A stretch of DNA of 64,000 bases, taken from Niabella ginsenosidivorans (lineage in GTDB: Bacteria; Bacteroidota; Bacteroidia; Chitinophagales; Chitinophagaceae). The notes beneath the pieces are model-generated. The model was not told where the DNA came from and ran no database searches. It saw only the letters and a program-made list of their open reading frames with translations. A program made the position numbers and the translations under genes. Of the stretch, positions 27,688 through 34,924 are shown in pieces. Each line of letters opens with the position of its first letter. Positions within the stretch are counted from its first letter, which is position 1. Location: the NCBI RefSeq assembly GCF_001654455.1, contig NZ_CP015772.1, positions 3,534,001 through 3,598,000 on the forward strand. Reading direction: 5' to 3'.

Positions 27688-28209
27688 TTAATAGTGAATG
27701 CTCTCGTCCACATTATATTTCATACCCGGGTAATTGAATATCCGGCGCATTAAACCGATCTGTCCGAAAAGGTAAGATTCCCGGTCAATGCCCATACCCA
27801 CCATATTCAGCTTGTTTTCCTCCACAAAGGATACGCCCATGGGAAACGGACAGGCCTCCAGTAATTCTTCATCTGAAATGGCCAGTAACCGGTCAAACAA
27901 TTTTGGAGAGATCTGATGCCACTCTTTTTTCAACACATCCAGCGACGGATAAACTGCATTTTCATCCAATGCTTTTGCATCTTTAAACAGAGCCTCATTA
28001 GGGTCCCTGTCTTCGATGCCCAGTATATTGGCCAGCCAGTAGCGGCAGTTTACCAGGTTTCCGGTCATCCAGACAATATGATTGGTCCTGCCCTCCGCTC
28101 TTTTTACGGCATCGGCTTCGGAAATGCCTTCCAGCACGTTATTAAAATTTTGTGTATGCATCCGGAAAGCGGGAATAACAATCTCTAAGAATTTACTTTT
28201 TGATTTCAT
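27688..28209 (-). CDS. DinB-like four-helix protein
   Basis: From ATG at 28209 (MKSKSKFLEIVIPAFRMHTQ) the product has 173 aa with the DinB/YfiT-type helical bundle. It includes the NHIVWMTGNLVNCRYWLANI helix with a candidate metal His and the later GQIGLMRRIFNYPG. The final third His of the usual metal triad is not clear. The 21 extra codons up to 28272 have no RBS or motif support. It is 33 nt upstream of the SRPBCC gene. Confidence 0.8.
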   Translation of the reverse strand: MKSKSKFLEIVIPAFRMHTQNFNNVLEGISEADAVKRAEGRTNHIVWMTGNLVNCRYWLANILGIEDRDPNEALFKDAKALDENAVYPSLDVLKKEWHQISPKLFDRLLAISDEELLEACPFPMGVSFVEENKLNMVGMGIDRESYLFGQIGLMRRIFNYPGMKYNVDESIHY

Positions 28210-28282
28210 GATTAACAGGATTGAAAATGAAAAGAAAGATTGCCGGACAGTAACAGGACCCACAGCCGGCAATCCTGAAAAT

Positions 28283-28720
28283 TTATTGGTTCTGGTCCCC
28301 GGCGGTACGGTAGCTGATCATCCATTGTACACCAAACCGGTCTGCAAAGCTGCCCCAATAGTCGCCCCAGAACATATCAGTCATCGGCATTTCCACTTTA
28401 CCGCCTTCTGTAAGCTCTTTAAATAAACGGTCGGCCTCTTCCCGGGAATCAACAGTGATGGAAATATAACTATTATTGCCCTGGTTCATTTTGTGCCCCA
28501 TAGACGGGCAGATATCGGAAGCCATCAGCACGCTGTCGCCAACAGGCAATGCCACATGCATTACCCGGTTCTGCTCATTTTCAGGAAGTTTTTCCATGCC
28601 CGGAACCGCATTCATGCGCATAATGCCTCCCAGGAATTCGCCGCCAAATACAGATTTGTAAAAAGTGAAAGCCTCTTCTGTAGTTCCGTCAAAATTTAAA
28701 TAAGGATTAAGTTTTGTCAT
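28283..28720 (-). CDS. VOC-family protein, PhnB type
   Basis: The 145-aa product resembles PhnB/YxaE-like single-domain glyoxalase-fold proteins: MTKLNPYLNFDGTTEEAFTF, FYKSVFGGEF and the C-terminal WGDYWGSFADRFGVQWMISY. These are metal-dependent-fold proteins with mostly unknown substrates. It belongs to the minus-strand VOC/DinB run, 74 nt upstream of the DinB gene. Confidence 0.9.
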   Translation of the reverse strand: MTKLNPYLNFDGTTEEAFTFYKSVFGGEFLGGIMRMNAVPGMEKLPENEQNRVMHVALPVGDSVLMASDICPSMGHKMNQGNNSYISITVDSREEADRLFKELTEGGKVEMPMTDMFWGDYWGSFADRFGVQWMISYRTAGDQNQ

Positions 28721-28766
28721 TTTATTTATTTTATTGGTTTAAGAATATTTTGTTGGCGTTTAAACG

Positions 28767-29630
28767 TTATATAGTTCCGTTATAGGCGGCTTCCAGAGCT
28801 GCAACATCCAGCTTCTTCATTTTCATTAAGGCGCTCATCATCCGCTGATTTTTTTCCGGCTCGCCTTTACCCATCATTTGCCCCAGTTGCACGGGAATAA
28901 TCTGCCAGCTGAAACCAAATTTATCTTTTAACCAGCCGCACTGGCTTTCTGCCCCGCCATCTGCTGTAAGCTTCTGCCAGTACTGATCAATTTCTTCCTG
29001 GTCTTTACAATCCACTACCAGTGACCCTCCTTCTGTAAAACCAAACCGGTGCTCAACAGAACTATCCATACAGCCCAGTTTATACCCCTTCAGCAGGAAC
29101 TCACCGTGCTGCACGTTTCCTTCCTTGTCCAGGCTATCTGCGGCATATTTCAACAGACCTAGTTCTTTTGAATCGGGAAATACAGAGGTGTAGAAATGAA
29201 CCGCTTCTGCTGCACGGCCATTCTGGCTACCGGTAAACATCAGTGTGGGCACATATTTTTGTGTTATCTCCCATTGATCATTGGAATATAGTTGCCAGGA
29301 TACTCCATATTTATCCTGTACCCATCCATATCGCGGGCTCCAGGGATAGGATCCCAGATCCATTAATGCCTGGCCGCCATTGATCAACTGATCCCAGGCT
29401 GAATCCACTTCAGCCGGATCTGTTGTAACCATCATAAAAGAAAGCGATGGATTGATCTGAAACTCCGGCCCTCCATTCAGCAGCATGAACTTCTGACCAC
29501 TTAATTCAAAAGTAACCACAATACCGGAATCGGCTGTAATAACTGCATCGCGGAAAACAGTTGTATAAAAATCAGCTACTTCCCGGGCGTTGCCGTTTAA
29601 CCAGATACAGGGATAAATAGAATGCTTCAT
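28767..29630 (-). CDS. VOC-family protein with two glyoxalase-fold domains
   Basis: The 287-aa product is a tandem of two PhnB-like halves. Domain 1 is about residues 1-120 (YPCIWLNGNAREVADFYTTV, WSPRYGWVQDKYGVSWQLY). Domain 2 is about 127-250 (VPTLMFTGSQNGRAAEAVHF, CGWLKDKFGFSWQIIP). A C-terminal helix MMSALMKMKKLDVAALEAAY follows. This layout is known from proteins annotated as 3-demethylubiquinone-9 3-methyltransferase-like, a historic name that should not be taken as function. It is in the same minus-strand run. Confidence 0.9.
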   Translation of the reverse strand: MKHSIYPCIWLNGNAREVADFYTTVFRDAVITADSGIVVTFELSGQKFMLLNGGPEFQINPSLSFMMVTTDPAEVDSAWDQLINGGQALMDLGSYPWSPRYGWVQDKYGVSWQLYSNDQWEITQKYVPTLMFTGSQNGRAAEAVHFYTSVFPDSKELGLLKYAADSLDKEGNVQHGEFLLKGYKLGCMDSSVEHRFGFTEGGSLVVDCKDQEEIDQYWQKLTADGGAESQCGWLKDKFGFSWQIIPVQLGQMMGKGEPEKNQRMMSALMKMKKLDVAALEAAYNGTI

Positions 29631-29654
29631 AACTATTATTTTAACTGGGTTATA

Positions 29655-30044
29655 TTATTTTACAGGCCGGCTGCGTTTTGCCGCGGCTTTTTCTTCTGCA
29701 TCTTTTATGCGATACCGTACCATCTGTTTTATCAGCTCTTCCGGCAGCGGGTGCTCCAGGGGGAATTGCACTGCGCCCTCAGAGGTCTTATACCCTGTTA
29801 ACGCATTGGCAAATGCTTTTATTGGCGCCCCGGTTGGATAAAAACCGATATGATGCGCATAGGCAGCATAATAAACCAGAACCGTCTGCGCTTTTATTGC
29901 CGGTATATTATAACTGATCACTTCCTCCGCATCTGCCGGTGCCGCCTGCTTTATAATATTCCGGATCTGCTGCAACTGCTTTTTTTGAATACCGGAAACG
30001 CTGTTGATGTAACCTGCAACTGTTTTGAATTTTTCAGTCTGCAT
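29655..30044 (-). CDS. DUF1801 protein (YdhG/YjhG type)
   Basis: The 129-aa product begins MQTEKFKTVAGYINSVSGIQ and contains PADAEEVISYNIPAIK and HHIGFYPTGAPIKAF, both diagnostic for DUF1801. The fold is YjbR/DUF1801-like and the function is unknown. Its ATG overlaps the stop codon region of the SnoaL-like pseudogene upstream, so the two were once a translationally coupled pair. Confidence 0.88.
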   Translation of the reverse strand: MQTEKFKTVAGYINSVSGIQKKQLQQIRNIIKQAAPADAEEVISYNIPAIKAQTVLVYYAAYAHHIGFYPTGAPIKAFANALTGYKTSEGAVQFPLEHPLPEELIKQMVRYRIKDAEEKAAAKRSRPVK

Positions 30045-30388
30045 TTTTATTCATTTGATAGGTAGTTAATTTCTTTATTCTGCCATGCTCCAGCTCAAAC
30101 ACATCTCAAAACAACGCATCCAGCAGATTCCCGTTCCTGAAATGCGCCTGTACTCTCGCTGCTGCTATTACCACATCGTTCTCTTCGGTTATCCCTGAAA
30201 TGGTTATTACCGGCAGGACGGAAAATGCGTTATTTTCAATTTCCCTGTCAAAGGCTGCCTTGCCCTGCAGGTGAAAAAAACCGGCATGTACCATTCCACA
30301 TTTTATGTTAACAGGAAAGAATTTTTTCACGACCGTCTTCGCCGAAGCCCTCCATATACTGCGTTACAACTTCTTTATTCATATCCAT
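30034..30388 (-). pseudogene. SnoaL-like (NTF2 fold) gene, broken by a frameshift and a nonsense codon
   Basis: From ATG at 30388 the frame reads MDMNKEVVTQYMEGFGEDGR then EKILSC and a stop. The continuation in a shifted frame is GFFHLQGKAAFDREIENNAF, then ISGITEENDVVIAAARVQAH to LLDALF. A TGA stop at 30106-30108 is followed in the same frame by DVFELEHGRIKKLTTYQMNK and a true stop at 30034-30036. It was clearly one 115-120 aa SnoaL-like protein. The final codons overlap the start of the DUF1801 gene. Confidence 0.75.
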
Positions 30389-30636
30389 TGTTTTTATTCT
30401 GATATCGGTGTACGCAGCCCCACGCCACAGGATCACTTCACCAGCGCGCCGTTATAAATGCATGCAGCGCTCCCTGTTACCCAGGCATACAGCTTACTGC
30501 CTGCTGATCATATCCCATTTTAATAAGTATGATGGCGGAGCGAACCTTTCACGCTCATCCGTTATCCTGTTACCGGTGGGGTCATACCGGCCTCATCCAT
30601 AAAATATCCATACCGGTTCCCGGCCCGGCTCATTGC

Positions 30637-30927
30637 TCATTTTTTAAACTGCAGTCCCTGTTTCCTCAGAACCGCTTTCAACTTCGGTATTGTTGACGGA
30701 CCCATTCCGTGAAGCGCTAAAATTTCCTTTTCAGAGAGCACGGCAAGTTTTGCAGCGCTATCAATTCCTTTTGCTTCCAGCGCCCTGCGTGCAGGAGCGC
30801 TGATCGAAACGAACAGGCTGTTCTCCGGCTTCCTTTGCGCCTCGCAAACAGGGCAAACCGGACAAAGACTGGTTTTATAATACTGATGCCCCTGCGGACA
30901 AATCCTTACTGTACGATCTTTTGCCAT
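30637..30927 (-). CDS. RNA polymerase alpha C-terminal-domain-like / HhH protein with zinc-ribbon N-terminus
   Basis: From ATG at 30927 the product is 96 aa. The N-terminal part MAKDRTVRICPQGHQYYKTS, followed by CPVCPVC, looks like a zinc ribbon. The C-terminal part LFVSISAPARRALEAKGIDS and GMGPSTIPKLKAVLRKQG is a helix-hairpin-helix unit of the alpha-CTD type. Such short proteins are seen next to DinB or YdeI-like genes in Bacteroidota. DNA binding is likely, but the role is unknown. The upstream DinB gene ends 7 nt before it, indicating an operon. Confidence 0.75.
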   Translation of the reverse strand: MAKDRTVRICPQGHQYYKTSLCPVCPVCEAQRKPENSLFVSISAPARRALEAKGIDSAAKLAVLSEKEILALHGMGPSTIPKLKAVLRKQGLQFKK

Positions 30928-30934
30928 ATCCCGG

Positions 30935-31462
30935 TTATGCAGCCTGATAAATAGAACAGATATGCTCCAACTGATGTGTATGCCGCCGGAGATGATAGGT
31001 CCCAAAACAAATCCATTCAAGCCCTGTAAATTCAGCAAGGGTAGGAAAAGGAACACCTGTATACAGCTTCTCCAACCGGTCACCGGTAATATTTTCTATT
31101 ATTTCCTGCACCCGCTTTTTTATCTGAGCCACCTGATGCTGCCGGTCAAAAGGCCCGTTACCGGGCACTGCATTGGGTGGCGCGTTGAATTTTTTTCCAA
31201 AATCCAGAAATATTTCCTTTAAAACAGGTTCGTATTGATCAACAGGCCTTTCCGTAACCACCTGCGGCTGTTGCTGTACATATACAATACCTGATAAAAA
31301 TTTAATTACGTGATCGGCTACCTGGCCCGGTGTCCAGCTTCCTTCAAACGGAATCTCATTGTAACGGTCCTGCGGTACATTTTCCAGTAAAAAAATAAAT
31401 GCATTTGCCGCCAGTGTAAAATCCAGCCCCATCTTTTTTGCATCAATCGTACCTGTTTCCAT
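30935..31462 (-). CDS. DinB-family protein
   Basis: The 175-aa product has the DinB helical bundle, with the metal-ligand pattern of His residues in GQVADHVIKFLSG and in the C-terminal FGTYHLRRHTHQLEHI. These proteins bind a metal ion and include thiol-dependent transferases, but no substrate can be assigned. It is the first coding gene of the short operon with the HhH protein, and the second DinB gene of the cluster. Confidence 0.88.
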   Translation of the reverse strand: METGTIDAKKMGLDFTLAANAFIFLLENVPQDRYNEIPFEGSWTPGQVADHVIKFLSGIVYVQQQPQVVTERPVDQYEPVLKEIFLDFGKKFNAPPNAVPGNGPFDRQHQVAQIKKRVQEIIENITGDRLEKLYTGVPFPTLAEFTGLEWICFGTYHLRRHTHQLEHICSIYQAA

Positions 31463-31507
31463 TATGTAGTATTTTAGATGTATAATTGTTTATCCAAAGC
31501 AACCGGT

Positions 31508-31726
31508 TCAATTCAGCACATCTGCACGATGCCCTTGTTCTGCCAGTGAAAAAGTAACCTTACGTACATCGATTGGTTTTGAAGATTCAATACGTAATAT
31601 ATTATCGCAATCTTCCAGATCAAAATTGATCTTTGAATGCGGGAATAAGGATTTTAAGTTCCGCACCAGCAGCCTTGCCGTTGCTTTATCCGGTACATCG
31701 GTTTTAAAGATTTCAATTAATTTCAT
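31508..31726 (-). CDS. small protein, possibly ferredoxin-like fold
   Basis: The 72-aa product MKLIEIFKTDVPDKATARLL continues with VRNLKSLFPHSKINFDLEDC and IDVRKVTFSLAEQGHRADVL. The beta-alpha-beta-beta-alpha-beta pattern resembles HMA-type ferredoxin folds, but the metal-binding CxxC is absent. Similar short proteins occur near DinB/VOC clusters in this phylum. It is 45 nt upstream of the DinB gene and probably starts the transcript. Confidence 0.65.
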   Translation of the reverse strand: MKLIEIFKTDVPDKATARLLVRNLKSLFPHSKINFDLEDCDNILRIESSKPIDVRKVTFSLAEQGHRADVLN

Positions 31727-32127
31727 GGTATGCGTTTAGAATAAAAAACAACCCAATACATCATTTTATAATTCAGCCGTACCATAAGGCTTTTGATCCC
31801 GACACTAATCCTCTGCAACCAGCCTGCAGCGCTCATCATTTCTAAAAAAGATACTGCAGGGAACCCTGCTTATAAATCCAATTTTTACCTGTAAAATCTT
31901 CTGTACAAACCTACGCCCTGTAAAAATGAAAGTAAATACGCAAATACGACATTATCTGGGGTTGATTGCGACAATTTGTATATTTATATTTGTAATTACT
32001 AAAATGCAATATGAAATGAAGGACAAGAAAAATGTTCATTTTGTTGTCCGGAAGCAATGAATATTTCCCATACGCAATTCCCTGTTTGCCGGGTAAGCGT
32101 CTGGCAATTGAAAAACAAAAAGATCAG
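31727..32127. other. 401-nt divergent intergenic region
   Basis: The stretch lies between the minus-strand DinB/VOC cluster and the plus-strand AraC-type regulator. It should contain both promoters. Only one -7 match (31985-31992) is clear, and no gene or hairpin is supported. Confidence 0.45.
31985..31992 (+). promoter_or_regulatory. -7 promoter element for the DJ-1/AraC regulator
   Basis: TATATTTG is an exact match to TAnnTTTG. GTTG near 31961 is a weak -33 candidate at 20 nt spacing. The start codon at 32128 would leave a leader of about 130 nt. Confidence 0.45.
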
Positions 32128-33102
32128 ATGAAAAAGATAGTCATCCTGTTACTTAAAGGCGCTAACCTGTCTTCTATTGAAAACCCAAGGCAGGGGTTTG
32201 AAGAAGCCAATGCATACCTGGTCAATAGCAGCCGGGCTCCTTTATTTGATATACAGCTGGCAGCGCTGGAGCCCAGGGTGCAACTGAACAACGGGCTTTA
32301 CGAAGTGCAGGCCCATCAACTGGTGCATACAATAAAAAAAGCAGACCTTATTCTAATTCCGGCATTGCAGGAACCTGTTGCTACCTATGTTCAGGAGAAC
32401 CAGGCCATTATACCCTGGCTACTGCAACAATACCGTTCCGGCGCTGAAATAGCCAGCCTTTGCATGGGTGCTTTTTTGCTTGCCGCTACTGGCCTGCTGG
32501 ATAATAAAAACTGTGTTACGCACTGGAAAGCCGGCAACCAGTTCAGCCAGTTGTTTCCCAAAGTGCGCCTGCTGACCGATAAAATACTCACTGATGAAAA
32601 TGGCGTTTATACCAGCAGCGGCGCCTATTCTGCTTCCAATCTTATATTGTATCTTATTGAAAAATATGCAGGGCGCGAGGTAGCTATTTATTGCTCCAAA
32701 TACTTTCAGATCGACATCCAGCGCAGCAGCCAGTCGCCCTTTATCATCTTTTCAGGGATGAAAGATCATAATGATGATGCCATACGGGAAGCCCAGGAAT
32801 ACATAGAAAAGAATTTTGAGGAGCGGCTGCCGGTAGATACCCTTTGTGAGCGATTTGCGATCGGCCGCCGCACTTTTGAGCGCCGTTTCAAAAAAGCCAC
32901 CACAAATACCATTGTGGAATACATTCAGAAAGTAAAAATAGAAGCCGCCAAGAAATTACTGGAGCAGGGCCGCAAAACCATACAGGAGATTATGTACGAT
33001 GTGGGTTACAATGATGTAAAGGCTTTCCGGGATGTGTTTAAAAAGATCACAGGTATGACACCGGTTGATTATAAGCTCAAGTACGAGAAAATAAATGTAT
33101 GA
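32128..33102 (+). CDS. GlxA-type transcriptional regulator (DJ-1/PfpI domain plus AraC HTH)
   Basis: The 324-aa product starts at ATG 32128 (MKKIVILLLKGANLSS). The 32 upstream codons to 32032 do not look coding. Residues 1-190 form a DJ-1/PfpI-like domain with elbow Cys in IASLCMGAFLLAAT and the motif THWKAGNQF. Residues about 220-324 are an AraC-type double helix-turn-helix with DVGYNDVKAFRDVFKKITGM. These regulators sense small molecules through the first domain. It is divergent from the DinB/VOC cluster, which is its likely target (inference). Confidence 0.9.
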   Translation: MKKIVILLLKGANLSSIENPRQGFEEANAYLVNSSRAPLFDIQLAALEPRVQLNNGLYEVQAHQLVHTIKKADLILIPALQEPVATYVQENQAIIPWLLQQYRSGAEIASLCMGAFLLAATGLLDNKNCVTHWKAGNQFSQLFPKVRLLTDKILTDENGVYTSSGAYSASNLILYLIEKYAGREVAIYCSKYFQIDIQRSSQSPFIIFSGMKDHNDDAIREAQEYIEKNFEERLPVDTLCERFAIGRRTFERRFKKATTNTIVEYIQKVKIEAAKKLLEQGRKTIQEIMYDVGYNDVKAFRDVFKKITGMTPVDYKLKYEKINV

Positions 33103-33337
33103 TACCAGTTAGATTTTAAAAATGTACGTCTTCCTGCCGAAGGATATTCTCAAATGAATCCTGACCGCCTTCCCGGTCAGGGCTTCAAACAGCAGGTTCC
33201 TCAGCGGTGCTACAAACTGTTATACCATTTACATTAAAAGAACACTGTCACCCGGAGTTTTCCATTTGTAAAAACAAAATCATCCGAAAGTTCGGATGAG
33301 GCAATGACAATTATTCTTATGGAGCACCCTGGAGAGG

Positions 33338-33435
33338 TCATCCCGGACTTATTCCGGGATCTGTTTTTGTTTCCGGGTCCAGATCAGCGATAAATAGATG
33401 CCGAAACAATTCCGAACTATCGGAACGGCATGACA
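33338..33435. repeat. composite palindromic repeat bounded by GTCAT and ATGAC
   Basis: The left half has ATCCCGGA (33340-33347) paired with TCCGGGAT (33353-33360). The right half contains nested CCGAA/TTCCG dyads, and the element closes with GGCATGAC. The ends are complementary (GTCAT...ATGAC), as in MITE-like intergenic units. Confidence 0.55.
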
Positions 33436-33563
33436 AAAAAGAAAGATTGATTTTCAAAACAATAACACATCTGTGATTGACAGCTTGACGAAGGGTGATC
33501 ATGGTTCGTCAGGTTGTTAATGACAAGTGCCGTACGTTGTTGGAAATAAACCTACATAAGGAA

Positions 33564-33667
33564 CGTCATTCCGAACGGATGGAGCGGAATGATCGGAGGA
33601 ATCTCTCTGATAATACAGGAATTACGCCGGCTTCTCCCGCTATCGCGGGCTGCGCCCGGATGATGAT
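33564..33667. repeat. REP/MITE-like repeat, relative of the 11.3-kb element
   Basis: It begins CGTCATTCCGA and contains GGAGGAATCTCTCTGATAAT, followed by ACAGGA, and a CCCGCTATCGCGGG dyad. It ends near GGATGATGAT. The order of parts matches the repeat at 11302-11370 with differences. Confidence 0.5.
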
Positions 33668-33841
33668 TGAAAAAATTGTCATCCAATATGCGTAAATGCA
33701 ACGCTTTTATGCTTACCTCAGCCTGACATACCTTCACCTGGTGCAATTTAAAAGTCTACTGGTATTCATGTGTAGTAGCAATATAAAAAAGCATGATAAA
33801 ATAAATATCCATTTATACAGGATCAAAGACCCGGAACCTTT

Positions 33842-34714
33842 CTATAAAGCTGTATTATATTTACGACTAAAGATCTGCAGCAGCCGGTGGTGGGGTTTTT
33901 GGAAGAATTCATCCACTTTTTTATTAAACTGGCGACTGTGATCAATCAATGTGGCATGCCCGGAATTGGGAACGATCCATAATTCAGCATTACTGATGCC
34001 GGCAGCGATCTGCCGGGTATGCGCCACGGGGATCAGGTCATTATCCCCACCAATGATCAATGCGGGGCATTTGATCTTTTTCAGCTCTTCTAACGCAATA
34101 TTGGGCTGCTCATAGTCCAGCATAAAAATTTTGTAATCATTCCTGTCATTTACATCTGTTAACGGCAGCCGTTTTTGCCAGGATTGGTATTCTTCCACTC
34201 CTTCCAGCCATACATCGGGCCGCAGGCCCACGGAATCAGCCCAAAGATTGGCCCCGGAACTTGCCAGCTTGAGCACTTTATCCGGGTGGCGCATGGCCAG
34301 TTCCAGGGCTATGATCCCTCCATCGCTCCAGCCCAGGACATAAGCAGATGGAATATGCATTGCTGTAAGCAAGGCCGCATAATCATCTGCCATCATTTCA
34401 AAACTAAGCGAATCCGAGGTATCTGCTGAACGCCCGTGCGCCCGGCTATCGGCCAGGATCACCTTATATTTTTTTGAAAAATAAGGGACGTTATTTGCAA
34501 AAGCGCTCATATCGCCGCCATTGCCGTGAATCATTAGCAACGGCTTACCCTTACCATATACTTCTGTGTACATATGAATACCGCGGATATCATAATATTT
34601 CCCCACATTGTTATTATACCCGTAAGTCATTACCCGCAGCCGGCCGCAGCCGGCAGCGCCCAAAAGCAACAGGCCTGTAAATAACCAGGTTCTCAGCCAA
34701 AATAATTTCATCAT
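33842..34714 (-). CDS. alpha/beta-hydrolase lipoprotein
   Basis: The 290-aa product has a lipoprotein-type N-terminus (LLLLGAAGC, Cys23). A canonical alpha/beta hydrolase follows: oxyanion-hole HGNGG, nucleophile elbow GWSDGG, acid candidate in GGDNDLIPV, and catalytic His in NSGHATLID. The substrate is not predictable. The enzyme is likely outer-membrane attached or periplasmic. It is divergent from the DPP-IV-like peptidase gene (210 nt between the starts). Confidence 0.85.
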   Translation of the reverse strand: MMKLFWLRTWLFTGLLLLGAAGCGRLRVMTYGYNNNVGKYYDIRGIHMYTEVYGKGKPLLMIHGNGGDMSAFANNVPYFSKKYKVILADSRAHGRSADTSDSLSFEMMADDYAALLTAMHIPSAYVLGWSDGGIIALELAMRHPDKVLKLASSGANLWADSVGLRPDVWLEGVEEYQSWQKRLPLTDVNDRNDYKIFMLDYEQPNIALEELKKIKCPALIIGGDNDLIPVAHTRQIAAGISNAELWIVPNSGHATLIDHSRQFNKKVDEFFQKPHHRLLQIFSRKYNTAL

Positions 34715-34924
34715 CCCAATTCATTTATTTACCGGGCTGATAAAAATACTATAGTTTACCCATCGTTTTATCAATTTTCAAAAATCACCTTTCCTAAATG
34801 AAGCGCCCTTCTGTTTCCCCGATCTTAACCAAAATAAAACAATCGTTACCGGTTATTGTATTTTTTATGAGATATTGAAAAAAGCCTTTTAATTTAGCCG
34901 CTTTCTTATCATAAAAAAACACAT

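Larger units (their letters stand above)
33103..33841. other. 739-nt noncoding stretch filled with palindromic repeats
   Basis: No real gene is present. CCTGACC/GGTCAGG forms a stem near 33161-33182. ATCCGAA/TTCGGAT pairs near 33281-33297, and the two larger repeats at 33338-33435 and 33564-33667 are annotated separately. The frames in this stretch are shadows of repeats. Confidence 0.55.

Noticed and set aside
30408-30602. 64-aa plus-strand frame
   Set aside because: It is in noncoding sequence. A minus-strand fragment KLYAWVTGSA was seen but is too short to call.
33495-33695. 66-aa frame in the repeat-rich gap
   Set aside because: It runs through a REP-like element and has no protein-like pattern.
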